From Stichopus chloronotus (Eukaryota > Echinodermata > Holothuroidea > Aspidochirotida > Stichopodidae): DNA of 64,000 bases. A program made the position numbers and the translations under genes. The DNA lies in the NCBI GenBank assembly GCA_021234535.1, contig CM037842.1, positions 3,313,315 to 3,377,314 of the forward strand, written 5' to 3'. The notes below the pieces were generated by a model that was given only the letters and a program-made list of their open reading frames with translations, was not told the DNA's origin and made no database searches. Of the stretch, positions 10,130-25,100 are shown in pieces (within the stretch, counting starts at the first letter, position 1; each line of letters begins with the position of its first letter).

Positions 10130-13100
10130 ATGTTAGCATTAAATGGTAAAGTTCATCGCCAATCTAAAATTATCGTTTTACATCTTTTGTTAGTCTCTAC
10201 TTCCAGCAGTTTTGCTTTGTTTTTTTTTTTTTTTTTTATTGCAGTTCTCCTACTAGTGGATTTATTTACCACGTATACAACAGCCGCCGTCAGTGATGCA
10301 GCAATTTCACCAATAATAGTTGAACCTAACGGAAATTGTTGCTTGGTATGTCCAGTCATACTTGGCTCTACTGTAAACCCGGTGATTTGGAAACAGGACA
10401 ATACTACAATAGTTAGAGACGGTGTAAGACTTAAACAGTCAAACATTTTTGTTGACATGACCGTGGATACATGTGATAATTCAAACCATTCCCTGGAGTT
10501 GTTCGCTATCACCAATTCTCTTTTAGAACAAGCATATTTCACTTGTTGGAATAAGTCCAGTCTTAAAGCCACATTCTTATTAGAAGTCAGAGGTATGTAG
10601 TTGGAATTAAATGGAGTTAGTTCGAAAAGAAAAATATAACTATCACAATTCTACTTTTGAAAATGTACTGTGAAATACAGAGTAAAAAGCATCCGTGACA
10701 CAAAGACATTTTGTACTACACGTTCTATGTTTCACAATAAACTACTAGCATTATGGAACTGTTAAATCAGAAGAAGTAGAGATCAAGAAGTTATTTCCTA
10801 TCAATTCATTTAAATTGTGTTTTGATTTTGTGTCATTTGTGAAGGTATGATTCGTTTCTTTTTCTGCAAGCAGCACGACCATCCGTTGCCATAGTAAGGA
10901 ATGACCGGATTATTACAACAGATCTGGCGATAATAAGCTGTAGAGTACAAGAAGCGATTCCTCCCTTCAATATTACTTGGTTTGTCAATGGCGAGAAACG
11001 AAATCATGACACAGAACTCAATCTGACCTTCTTCACGTCTTCTCTTACGGTTCACATGACTGAAGATTATGTGACTGTAACATGCCTGGTCAATGGGGAC
11101 CATATAGTGACCCAGACCTTGAATACGTCTCTCAGTGCAGCCTCCGAGGTACCTACCATTGTGCCTCACGGAGGCGGAGGAGGGGGAGGGGCACAATCAG
11201 GAATAGGAGGTAAGTTACTGACTTCTACTCGCCTCTCTTTTTCGTCTGTTGCATGGATAAGTCAAGTCAGTGTGTGAATATTTTCCTAACTGTAAAGTAG
11301 TCATCACTTTCTTCGAAGACAAAGGCATATATTCTCAAACAATGAGACAGAGTAGCTTCAAAAAACCTCAAATTTCTTATTGATTCGAGTCTGTCATGTA
11401 AATCTCTCAAAGTGAAGGCACAAGCAAGTTTACGACTGTAATAGGCTTATTCCGTGAGCTATGCTAAAATTCGTGCCATGAATTTACCTGGAAATCATCT
11501 CAGATGTCTATGTACTACAAAAAGACACTTTTTCAATCACTGACTCGAAAATGAAAAATGGAAAGTTTTCATTAGCCGAAGTCAGTACTCATGAATCAAA
11601 TTATCTGCACAAAATATCTACTTCATTCGTCGTAATTACAATTATGACAAAATTAATTTCTCACAATGTCAAAAAATGTAGCAACGAAGTAGCGGTAGAA
11701 GAAATAGTGTGCCTTATGTTTCGAGAACCAATTGCAATAGTGAATAACAATTACATCGTTGATGGCATGCTACTAGATTCTGACACACAATTATGTGCCT
11801 TATTTTACTCACTGTATAAATTGTGAATATTAATTGTATACGATTACGGACGAGCTAGTCCTCACATGATAAGTTTTCATCGAAGAAACAAACTCTAACC
11901 ATTATGGTATGCTGTATATAACCTCATGCTTTATCATACAGAAAAGAGTGTCCCCGAGGCAAGCCTTTAACACATTACAGGAATTCTGAGAGGACCAGAT
12001 GTACGATCACGTTACATAGCTAAAAAAAACGATCTACCCGCTGACATTGGGGTCTAACAGGGGCAAAGGCCGAAAGAGTTCAATTAAACAAACCTTTTCC
12101 CCTACAAATTATTTTACTACCACGTCATCCTCTGTATTACAAAGTACTTGAATTGGCCAATCAGTTCATCACCGACAGCTATAAACAATGCTCACTACCT
12201 AAACACTGTGAAGTCTTTACTTACTTGTGACAACTTACTCTTTGCATTGTCTCTTTACAGAGCTACTAAATCTCATACCGCTGTATGCATTGATACCGAT
12301 CTTGTTTCTTGTGTCTATTTTGACAAGCATTATCCTTTGTGTTAGAATAAAAGGTGAGTTAACGTCCGTCTCTATATTTAATTTACATTATTTGGCTTCT
12401 GTCATAGCGTTCTTGTAAATATTACATCGATTTATTAAAAGATATTCAGGACATTCTTTTCATTGTTTTGATCTCTTCCCGTGATTGTATTTCCGTTGCA
12501 GGAGGTAGTGAAGATACGTTTCATATTCAGTAAGTAATTTGACAAAAACTTTCTTTTCAGTTTTTGATGTGACAGAATCATACACAATTAAGATTAAAAC
12601 GAAAACTATAGCAAGTTACTCACTTTATTACTTTGTGATCTTTGTAACAGATATTGTGTAATGTAAGAGGTATTTCCATTGAAATTATTAACTTGAGAGC
12701 CACTTTCAGAAAGAAATAAGAACAAGACTTGTTTCTACTGACAAATTTTACAGCGGGCGAAATACTTCACACAATGCAATACAAATTTTGAAGACCTGTG
12801 GCCTGTTGTACCTTCATGTAACGTGATATGTTTATGTGTTATCATAAACATTAGACGATTATCATAAGATATGAAATGTCAAGTGGCAAATGTTACGATG
12901 CTTTCACTTAATTTGAAGACCACCTCCGGCCCAAGACAATCCTCGCAATGAAAAACTGTGGGGACCTTCGTCGGTGTTTCCTTGCACTTGAATCACTATT
13001 GACACACCTTTCTTTTGTTGCCAGTTACAGGTAGCGAAGCAAGTGCTACAGACACAAACACACACACAGGCGTCACAGATGCACAAGCACGCACGAGCCA

Positions 13101-16100
13101 ACTTGACTGCATAGGTCACTGTGCTTAAAGGTATGGTATCACGAAGCAAGATACGCTTTCAGGAAAATCAAACATCACTTCATGACGTGTGCAACTTCTT
13201 TTTGTTCAAACTTGGAAATATAATTGGATTTTTGGCGTAACTTGTCGAAATTTCATTGTCGTCAGTTGAAGCCGACTTTTGAAGTTGAAGCCGGCATTTC
13301 GGGATATATGAAAAGTGACGTCAGGAGTGGATAATAACAAACCTGTTGTTCGATGTCGCACTTCGCTCTGCATAGAACATTACGCAGTATTATGCTATAT
13401 CACCTCCACAGGAAATAGGTGTATGACACTACAGCCACTACTTGCACAACCCTATACAGTGACGCTCTTTGTGTAGTCAGGTATCTCATGCTAAGACGGT
13501 TACTTCCTTACCCACTTCATTGGAATACACACCGTTATTCACGAAAAATGAGAAAAGCGTGGTGTCGTTTATGACTGTAGCAAAATGACCATGGTGGGTA
13601 GCTTTCTCGAGTTCCCTGGGACAAAACAAAAAAGAAAAAAATGGTAAATGGAAAAGTTTGTCTTGTGTTTGCGGATATTTCGAAAACTTTCGTATGTCCA
13701 GACAATCAGAATCAAACCACCATTCGAAAGGTGACTGTCTAGTATGAGCAAAATGTCTCGGATTTAGTTTAAAAACGTTATCTTATTTTTTTGTATCTTA
13801 TTCCTATTTAGTTTACCAACGTTAAATATTAATCGTTTGTGCACTTTCCAAGGTGTTGTGGGAAGAGAAAAACCTAATTTGCACAGGTGCGGAGGCACAC
13901 ATGCATACCCGGGATTGTGTGATTTTTACAGTTATAAATACACATATATAGGTACACAGGTGTAGATCCATAGCATAGGTAGTTGCGGGAAAAGTATGAT
14001 TGATGTATAAAGTCGATGGCGCATATTTGATACCCCAATTTGCATTACGTTGAAATACCCTGATATGCGGATATCCCCATTTTTCGGCGTAACCCCTGTT
14101 GCAAGCTCGAACTTTTTTTGTGTGTCTCCGTTCGGCGCCCTAAATAAACCCACTCAAACACACGCACACACACATACCCGTTAAGGGGGCCTGTTGGGGA
14201 CATGGACTTTTCCTCACGTAAATGGAGACATCCCCACTTTGCAACATGATTTCCCCACTTTACTGATATAAGACTTGTATGTATCCCCAATTCACGACCA
14301 AAACGGAATTGTGTGTATATTTTTACACACATACACCCCTATACACAGGAATAAATCCATATAACAGGTAATTGGGGAAAACGTCAGATTGAGCTATAAA
14401 CTTGAGGACGCATATCTGAAACCCCAATTTGCATTATATTAAAATATCTAGAACCGGGAATATCCCCGTTTTTTTAGCATATCCCCGGTTGCAAGCCTAA
14501 TTTCTCATGTGTGTCCCCAATCGGTGCCCACACATACACTCACCCACGCACACGCAAGCACTCACATCGGCACTTACACGTATACATTTAAACCACCCAA
14601 CAGGATCCGGCTGGACCTATGGTCACTACAGTATACCATGGGGTATCCCTGGGGTGTCGCTACTTATCCAACTCAAGCGTTTCCATGGCAAACGTTCTCC
14701 CATTAATGCACAGCATAGCATAGCTCTACTAGCCAAGTAACAACAATATCTCATCGTAGCCCTAAACGGCGATGAGATAAAAAGAACAACAAATTGATAT
14801 CTCTGTGAGCCTCAAAGTAGATCTATGAATAAGAGAATTCATGAATGAATTTATGAATTCAAACTAAAGCTGCTTGTGCTCCTGCATTAATTACACAATT
14901 TTACACGATTACGCAATTTTAATAATAACTTGTTGAGAAACAATCGAAGAAAGTTTTACAGCATATTGAGTGACATTCCTGTTAATAGGTAGCTGACATA
15001 TGATGTAAAATGTCGCAACGTATTAATTCTGTGCGTACGATATGCCGTTAAAACATACAAGGAAGTAACCACATGACATACGCCGGTAAACACAAATATA
15101 TGGTTGCACTTTCTATTTGACTTCCGGTGACTGTTTCTAAATGGCCCATTACAACTGCCTCATGGAGGAATATTAATAATTTATTCCCTTAGTTCTACTA
15201 TTAGTTTCAATTTATTCTAAACTGTAATGAGATTTCACTTTCGATATTTACGGCTGCATTACAATACAGACAAGGAAATATTGCTTATTGCTATTCCTTC
15301 TTGCAATTTACTTCCTATAACCACGTTTATGAGAAAAATCATGCATAAATTGTTCACTAATTGTTCACTAATGCCAAATTAATTGACTACACATGTACGT
15401 CGTTAAGGTCGTAAAATTACACTCATCGATGCATACGCATGTAGAGTGAGCGGTCGTTACAGAGACATTGTATACAATACATCTCTTCCTGTACATCTCT
15501 TCCTGTAAATGCACTACTAGCATAATATTTGTAAAGAGTCAAGGCTGAAATATCACAGATAACACTGTTCTAAATGTACTATGTTACAGTGTGGTCATTT
15601 TATTGCAGGCGGGAATTAATTCCCGAGGGAACTCCCGTGTTGATGTGGAAAAACATAAATTAGAAAACAAGAACATCAAAACTACTTTGCTTGTGGCAAA
15701 GATCCCAATTTTGAGTTGCAGAGGAACATCTTATCACAGCAAGTTGCACACTTTTCAAGGCTTCGGTTAGTCTATATAATTCGGTTCCTAGTAACTGCAC
15801 TGATTTGTAAGTTAAGATTGCAACTGTGATTACAGCTCCATGGTGCTGTTGTTGTAGCACTAGCTGTCTGAACTGTTGCTTCGATCGCTGTTGAAACAAA
15901 GAAGGTGGGAACATCAACTACAAATAAATGTTCATTTCGTGCAAGTGAACGTTGGGGTAGTGTGAAAAATGTGTTCGTACTGGACATAACGTAATGAAGG
16001 TATAAAAACTCGAAGAATCAACTTGTTTGAAGCCTTGAACATGGTTGAAACATTTTAACCTTTGAGAGGCAGAATGAGAAGGAAAAGTGTCGCTAACTAA

Positions 16101-19100
16101 ACCCGCGTTGTTTAATTATAAAAAATCATTAAGAATACTGTGTATCTATGTTTGGAAGAGATGAAACGTTCCATTAAGAAGTGAGAAATGACATCCCTAA
16201 GAGCAACAAGTTTCTCGAAATATTACATTTTGTGACATACAATTACCGCAAAAATAAATAAAAAGAAAATATATTTTTACTACAATGTTAGCCTTCACTT
16301 AGCTTAACAAGAAGTCGAAATGCACTTGCACGATCAACTGTTATTCTGATGTTTCTGTATTAAGTAAATTTTAGGCGATTGTGCAATTTTGAACCATGTT
16401 TGAGTTTCCATGGAATAGAGAGACTTATAAACAATATCCTCTGACGACTTTCAAGACTTCAAAAATATGGGGAGTTTATCTTGATCAGGCCCAGAGAGGG
16501 GACAAAGGTAAAAATTAATTGGAACATACATATATAAATTTCTCAAATATTTTTATTGACAGTTACTTTTAGGAGCATCCGGCTGTAACAAAATATAAAA
16601 GGGTTTGTGTAAATTTATATGTAATAAAAGCTATAAATCTATTACCCTGAGTAAATGTAATAATTTCTAAGTGAAAATGTAATAATCTGATCCAACATAA
16701 CTGCAACAACTTTTTACAATAAATGTTAGAAATTCCAAAGTACCCGAAATGGGAGTTGGTGACCTCTGACTCAAATTTCAGCAACTTACCTTTTGAATCT
16801 GAGTTTTTTCTCGGCGCATGCTATCTGATCGATTGGCTGAGGTGCCCCTGTGCAGATGTCGGCAATTACGCAATGTTTTATCTCTTATTATAGAAGTTGG
16901 GGTAAATACAGTAGTTCTCCAAAATGCCCAGCATGTACACCTTCTTTTTTGAGGCAAAACTTTGCTTCAAAGTATATTACCAAGAAATTTAAATTCAACC
17001 CTGCCTTATATTCACCATGCATGGTTCTTTCAAAGAATAAGACCCTCCAAAAAATTTAATGTGGACGAATCAAACAGACACTGCATACTGTATGGTGGCC
17101 TACAGGCCTAGATTTACCTGAAGGGTGGAGTAGGACACAAATCAAAGAGGGGTTGTTTTGGGGGGATTGGACTGGTCACCGATATAACAGATACACAAGG
17201 TTTCTCTTAGATATGTTCTCTTTCACGTTATGGGTGTGGTCGAAATTCGGGGCCAGGTGTAACGGTGCAAAATTTCCACCCACCCCGCCCCTCTTTTTCG
17301 GTCTTAGAATGAGGGACACATTTTCCATAGGCACTGTGGAAACAAGAATGCCAACCTGACGGCAAAGGGGGACCAAAGATCCTAAATTTAAATCACGTCG
17401 ACCTTTTGTACCTGCTGTTTACTGGGTACAAAAAGTCACCCGAGCATGAGCGAGCTCTAACAGATGGAAGCTTCAAGCGGGCTTTAAAAATATGAGTATT
17501 TATGCCCTATAAGTTGACTATTTCTTCCACATGTCTATCGATAACCAAGACATATAAAAAAAAAAATAAGAAGAAAAATGATCAATTTTCGACGTTTCTT
17601 ATTGGAATAGTTCAACAATCTTCTGTAAGTTGTTCAATTGAACGTTTTTTTTTTTTTCTAAGACTTATTAGACGTCTAGTAACACCAGTGTTGACAGGGA
17701 ATAAGTATACGGGCAGAAAATCTAATGGGTATAAATTGTTACGAAATTCATGTATGAAAGTGACACTTTGTAGTTTGGTTTTGTAACACAAAGAACTGAT
17801 TAAAGTTTGTGTTAGATGAGGTAGATAAAAATGTATTATTTCAGACAGAAATACAATAAATTAATCCCAACACTCTTTCTTAAACAAATAATTCGTGGGA
17901 GATGTGACAGACGAGTAAGAATATCACTTTATTACACTAAGTTGAGGATGAATAGAGACATTGTAAATAATATATAGAAAGAAATTCAGTTTTACTTTTA
18001 AAAAAAAATGATGCCAAGACTTTCTTTTTTCTTTTCTTTTTTGGGGGGCATGACATTTTGTTGATATGAGGAATCCATGAGAAAGACTGCCGCCGGTTGT
18101 GATTCCTAAGAATGTTGCCGTACATTTAAAAATGAAATACGGTTATTTTGTACTTAAAATTGCATTTAATTTATTCTTCTTTTTCCCGAAAAGAGTGAAA
18201 TGGAAAACCAATAGACATACTGACATAGTGTGTTAAGACTAGTTTGTTATGGCAGAGCCATAAAATATTTTCAAGTTCAGAATAAAAATTGCAGAAAAGT
18301 CTGTTAGCATTACAATCTTCAGCAGAGGTGATTTTTGGGTCATCGTTTCATGAAGTGATAGTTTATGACTTTCCTGCTTTACAGTTATGTAAGTAACTGA
18401 AAGATACTTAATCCATCAACATATAATGTTAACTCAAAAGTTATTTTGGCTCACGTAATTGTTATTAGTCGTTAGGTCATTTAACAGTAAAAGCTGGCAA
18501 TCCATCTTGCATTGGTGGAGTCGAATTTTCTCTTCAAATTGGTTGGCATAGAAAAAATATTTGGCCTTATATATTTATCTTGAAGTAGATAAAACTAGTA
18601 ATGTACTCTGCTGTATATGCTTGTTACATAAGTATCAAAAGCACAAAGTATTACTACAAAAATATGAAGTTTAATCTGTGCAAGATGAGGCTTTCCTTTA
18701 CACTGAAGATAATGGGTGATCTCTGAAGATTTGTTTGCATTTTGAAAACGTAGAAGGCTGATAAAAGTATTAAGTATTAAGACTGTTGTGATAACTTGGG
18801 TTTTTATTTACATTTAAGATAATATGAGATTTCAACTTGTTTTTGTCTGTTGACAATGTGAAAGACTAACTCAGGGGTCAAAATAATGGGCATGAGGGCG
18901 TGACGTTGACAGTAGGTTTCTTTTAATTCCTAATGCTATTTACTACCATGTTCTTCGATATTAATAAAAGCCTTACTCAAGTTTAAACAGAAGTTGTTCA
19001 TAAGGTAAAATTTTGTAGCATTCTTTGTGAAGTGAAAGACTATGAAGCCTAATTGATCACTTAGCACAACACAATTTTACAGTTCGAAGCAAATTTCATT

Positions 19101-22100
19101 CCACATGAGTGAGTCCGACATTGAACTTAGCAAAATTATTCAAATCATAAAAAAAAGAAAAACATACCAATGAAGTTGTTGTACCCATTGAACCACATGA
19201 AATGAAATTAGTACCACCAAGTTAGGTCATAGAATGATAGGTTATTCAAAAAAGGAAGGACAGCAGCCTTCTTTTCAAGAACTAAGTTTCTCACAGATAG
19301 AAATACAGCAATTATTTGTTCCGATGCTCAACGCATGCATAATGTTTTGATGAGACGAAGCTTTTGCAGATGTTTATTGATAGGAATAAACGGTTTGACA
19401 ATGAACGAAGCTATTTTATGTGTATTCCAAACGCTCTATTTCCCTTTAAAGGTAGACATAAATATTTTAAACGAGAATTTAAGTTACTTGTCCTTAAAGG
19501 TGAAAAAGAGCCTTTACTTCATTGGTCTTAGTCAATAATGACAACATTATATTTGCCGCAATTATTTCATAATAGGTCATAGAATATGAGATATATTAGA
19601 TCTCCCAATAGTAACTTCTATGGAAACCAGAGCGTATTGAATAACTCTTTTATTAAAATTGATAATCAGCCTATATTTTTAAGCATTCTTAAACGTAACG
19701 ATGCTTTCAGAGTGTGTCATTTTTTCGATAATGATGGAAACGCTTTAGATTATAATACCTTTTGTGTGAAATTTGGTATTGATCATTTTCCTTTCACTTT
19801 ATTTGTTGGCTTCATATCCGCAATTCCAAGGTAATGGAAAGACAGTATAAACTGTGTTAACTTTCAAAATGAAAATGAGCAACGACTTACTAAAGCCATT
19901 ACATCGCCAAAGATCACGAAATATGTATACAATTATTTAGTTAAGAAAAAATCACAAGTTCCAAAGGCGATCTCCAAATGGCATCAAATAGATAACAAGG
20001 TATATGAATAGAATAAAATTTTTGTATTACCTTATTTTGCTGTAAGAGATACGAAGATACATTATTTTCAGTTCCGTTTCTTGCAATCTTCCAATACTAT
20101 AATGCAGCGAACGAAAATGTTTCATGAACCATCAGAAGGGAGAGGAGCTAAATCGAGTCACATCATAGGGAAAAACATGGACATTAAATGACATAACGCT
20201 TTCTACCATTTCGCAACTTATTAGAAAAGTAAATGTTTACGTGCTCTTTCCCCATACACTGTTCTTACAATTTTATTATGGTGTTATGGTGTCTAAACTG
20301 GGATAACATAGATCCTTTACAGAAACAAATCACATAATAAGTGTTGGTAAGGTCTCAATGCACAAAATATACCCAAACACGGGGACTTAGCCAGAATTTG
20401 TTTCAAGAAGTTCTGAAAAAAAAGTTCACCACAAATTGAATTATCTAAACGAAACATATTATCAAGATTAGTGCAAAACTGGAAGACAAGTAGGGAATTT
20501 GAGGTTTTCCAACAGAACATCTTCTCGAGGTCGAACACGAGTCTAATTAATCAGAAAGAGTGGCACCATAAGGATATTACCCTAACATCTTTATCAAATT
20601 GCAGCAAAACTTAACCAAAAAAAGAGAAATGTCAGGCACTTAAACGCAAATATTATTGTGACAGACATTTGCCGTACACGACAGCAATAGCTTAGATGAA
20701 ACCTTTGTGGTGGTTATGTTTAGAATCGTCTTTGCCAAATGCTATGAGATGTCCGAAGTTCGGTAGGTTCTACACTGTGTTGGCAACCAACGCAGCTATT
20801 TCCTGTGTAGACTAAGATGATGTAAAATTCCTACCAGTTTGAGGTAAATTATATGAAAACTTAACTTAGTGTTGCTAGATAATCAGATCCATAGACAATT
20901 AAAAATAAAGAAGTTAAGAAATTAAGAAAGTTAAGAAATGACAAAATGCCCTAAAAATGTTATGCCCCAAAAGAAAAAAGTTAGAGTCATGTTTTTCTTT
21001 TTTTAAAAACTGAGTACCAGTTTGCAATTTCCGTGATCTAGGCAGATAATGTTGTTATTTATGAATGATCCAAAGGACCAAATCTGTATTTGAGATAATA
21101 CTTGAATCCAACCATAAGCAGTACAAATTTATCCTGTCATGCCATAGCAAAATTTCATAAATTAATTACGGCTACACCAGAGTAATTTTTTTCATTCGGT
21201 TGTTTTTTTTCTATAGCTAAATGGTGGTAAAGGCTACCAACACAGATAATTGAGGCTTACGGGAAAAAGCCAAAGTTGCACGTCATGCCATGACAAAATA
21301 TTCATTTTGAAATTCCTCAAGTTAATTGAGGGTCCCTAATGAGCCCAAGATGTCTTCCTGATTCTAAAACTATCATTGTTAGTGGATAGAAGAAAATGCC
21401 TGAATGGGTTCTTACCTCCACTCAGTACATTGTCCCAAGGTTACCATGCAGTGCTGTAGTCCATGCAGGCCAGTCATACCAAACTCTCCAATTTTAAGAA
21501 CGAATCCTTTCGATCGAGAAATTTAGACTGAGTCGTTTGAGTCCGATTCAAACAAATTTGAGTTAATAGAGTCACTACGATTGGAAAAATTTTTCAATTT
21601 TTAATTTTTCTAATAGCTATTTTACAAGAATAGAGAATATACTCATTGTTCCCTGAATGGGATCTTACCTCCACTCAGTACATTGTCTCAAGGCTAACAT
21701 GGAGTGCTGTAGTACATGCAGGCCAGTCAGACCAAACTCCCCAATCTGAGAACGAATCCATTACATCAGTTTAGGATCTTTATCCTTAGACTGAGTCGTT
21801 TGAGTCCGATTCCAACAAATTTGAGTAAAGTGAAGTCACTGCGATTGGAAGGAGTGCAGTTTTCTAGTAGCTATTTTACAAGCATTGAGAACATATTTAT
21901 TGTTTCCACCAAAAAGCCACATATATATGGTTCAGCTTTAGATGAAATTCAACAAATTCAGCAATCAATGGCAGCACCACAAGTTTAGTTTTGCCGAGGC
22001 ATAACACTGGCACGTAACGCAAAATCAAACCCAAAGCGCGAGATTGACAAGTAGGGTCCAGCTGCAACGTCCTGTGAGGGTCCAGGGAGGGAAACCCCGG

Positions 22101-25100
22101 AAGCTCTTAGGTTTCAGCATACCTCGAAATAAAATATTAAATCTCAGAATAGGTATATTTTTGTTCTCAGTGCGTTATTACGAAAACAAATTCCAAAGTT
22201 TTTATTATGTTGGCTATTCCTCTTCTCTTCTCCGCTAAGTTGACAAGACGAGAAGTTAGGACCCCTTATGGGGTCCATAGGCAAAGCCGAAGATGGGTGT
22301 CTACCAGATCTCAGATTTTGTAACATATTTCTGTCTAAAATATTAAGTTTCATGATAGTATACTTCAAATATGAAAACTTATGACCCCTTTTGGCAAACG
22401 TCTCTTGGGGGTCCATAGCGTCGAGCCACCGAAACTCTGAGATCTTAGAATATATATGGGTGGAAAGTAAATCGTATGGACTTCCTAAAACAGAAAGATA
22501 TGAATATGAACAGGTGATAGACATATATTTGTATGCATTTGTATAGTCACTTCAGCTTAGTGGGTAATGCAGTGCAATATATATGGTTGCTGAAGATTCC
22601 TGCAGTTGCTCACAAAGGCTGAACACTAAATCAATTTAGTATTGAGTAATTGCTGATTTCAGCCACATTTGGCTAATACGTGCCTCTCTTTCTGAAGGTA
22701 CCATCTCTATGCATATTTATAAAAGCACAATTTCTTCTTTGAAAACACTTCAGTGATTAAATTTTGTTGGAAAAATTTAACACTTTATAAGTGGTGAGGA
22801 ACATGTTATAAAACAATAGGTAGTTGCGACACCAATTACTAATCGGGGACCAATGCCTCACCTGTTCCTATGTGAGAAAAGGAAGGCATGAGCAGGGTCT
22901 TGGGGGTAATATCATCAAGTCGACTTACCTATGAAAAATCAATCACATTAATACAGCAAACCACATAGCGTAACATAAATATGAAAGGAAATGAAGTTGT
23001 GTTATTTACAGATCACAATAACTTATAATATGAAAACTGAATTTGCTGGATCCAAACTGAATCTGCATTTCTTATGCTACTTATTTCCTAACTTTGTATT
23101 TCATATTTATGCCATCTGCTGTCATCAACGGGTGTAATTTCACAAATTAAGTTTATCTCTATATAAAATGCATCTTTTACCAAGTAGGTGTTCAACATGC
23201 TTTGGTGGAACATGTCTCCAAATGTTGCTCTTCATCAGAATCCACGTACTCAGTAACATACACCATCAACATAATGTAGTGAAATAGCTGACATCAAGTT
23301 GTTCGTCAAGCTACATCGTCAAGACAACTGTAGCTTTTGAGCATATAATGAAATAAATGAGACAAAGGGTCTTTCGTCGATGCCTTCAATCTTGCAATGC
23401 CTGACAAATACATAAAAATACTTTTGACACTTCACCTTATTTTTCGCCGTTTATGAAACGCTTGTCAACCTGTATTCCTGCTTTTCGTTACATCTGTGAG
23501 TATTTCTCCCCTTTTTTTCTTAGTATTCTCGATTTAATGATTGACCGTTGATAAAGTCAATACTTCTTAACAGATTACTTGATTTGGTAACAAGAACTCT
23601 GACTGCCCCTTTTTGTTTTTTTGTTTTCTTTAACGAATTGTGTGTAGTCATCCCGTGACGTACACTACAACACTAAACAGATCTGTGGAGGGAGAAGTTC
23701 AATACGAATCTCCTCAAGAGATGATTGACGGTAGGTACTACTGGGCTATTATTGGGTTATTATATGGTACAACGATCCTGCCTAAAATTTTGTCCTTTAG
23801 TCTATAATTAACTATAAACAGGAATAATTTTACTTTTTCTTTTAATTACTCAGATATATATTTTTATGAAGACAATTATGTGCTAAATGGAAATGATTTT
23901 GAGTTGGTAAGTTTTATACCTGGCTCTGGGAGAAGAAAAAGGTGGATTGCTTCACCGAAATGGAAAGGCCAGTCGTCGTCGGTAGTGGCAACTACTCTCT
24001 GTGGTGAGTTATTCGAATGTTTCAAAAAAATGCTAGTGACAAAATTGTATGGTCATTATAATATATAAATGCTCTGGAAACTGTGTTAAAACCAATACAA
24101 GTAAGTAAATGAACACTCTCTGTTACTGAAACATCATAATGGTTGATTAAAATAAAGAAACTGAAATAATTCCATATGAAATATAAAAGCAGTTTTAAAC
24201 ATTGTTTTAATTGTTTTTTAAAGAATTATTTTACGCTTTTGACTTATTTTCACTTACGTTTCTGTGTTCATTTGTGTGTAACTTTTTTTTTGTTGATTTC
24301 TCTTTTTGTAGCTGAGATAGCAAAGACGGAAGACTGGCTTGATATGAGACTACTTGCTGAACATTTAAGGCATATTCCTAAACATGAAAACGTTGTAGCA
24401 ATTTCTGGCTGTGATACTGATCAAAGTAAGTAACTAGTCACTGGTGTTTAACGAATGTCATATTTGATTTAAGAGTACCAGCCACAACTACAACAGTCAT
24501 TTCCTTTTGCTTTAGTAACATTCAACATTGCATAACAGAAAGCTAGCAGGTCAAATCCAAAATAGCTGTTTTATTACTCTTTTGCGTGTTAATGTTTGTT
24601 AAATAACATGAAGATTGTGTTACTGAGTTTTCTTTTTAGTTGTCATTCTCATGTTTTTCTATTTGTCTCGAAACAGTTCCTTACTATATTTATAGCGAAC
24701 ACGTCACAAATGGTACTCTTCGAGATATTCTCTCTAAGGCAAAGTACGATGAACTGTATTCCAAGACTATATATATGCAAGGACTAAGAGGAACCACAGA
24801 ATCAACAGATGTTTATCGCATTGGATCATTCTTGTTAGAGCCTTTGAAAGCAATATTCTTTCTAGAATCGATAGACGTAAGAATTCAAATATTCTAAAGA
24901 AGAATATATTTCAAAAAGTGCTCTCTTTTCATTACAAAATTCTAGGTAAAGTTTGACCTAACATTTGTATCTCATCGCTGTACATGTAATGTACGGGATG
25001 AGATATTGTAGTTCTTTTGGAACCCAATAATGTATTATGGTTCTCTCAGTTGCCATAGCAAACAGTTTCCATGGACTGATATGGACTTAAGGTGACCAGA

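Larger units (their letters stand above)
12530..23647 (+). other. Intron of about 11.1 kb
   Basis: Between the micro-exon and the juxtamembrane exon. Contents I can name: a tandem duplication at 13.95-14.56 kb with CA-rich stretches, a 16-bp perfect palindrome at 15610-15625, an L1/Tx1-like LINE remnant at 19.6-20.5 kb and a tandem pair at 21.4-21.9 kb. I found no further exon compatible in phase, although a small alternative exon could be missed. Confidence 0.6.

Noticed and set aside
10153..10572. Long minus-strand open frame over the Ig1 exon of the pseudokinase gene
   Set aside because: Antisense shadow of the coding exon; its poly-Lys stretch is just the T17 acceptor tract.
14507..14740. 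Overlapping plus-strand frames rich in His/Thr/Pro
   Set aside because: Product of a CA-rich low-complexity tract in a tandem duplication.
22044..22524. Two opposing open frames and a loose repeat of 'gaccccttttggc...gtccatag'
   Set aside because: Similarity between the two sub-blocks is weak and the frames show no domain; probably an old repeat.
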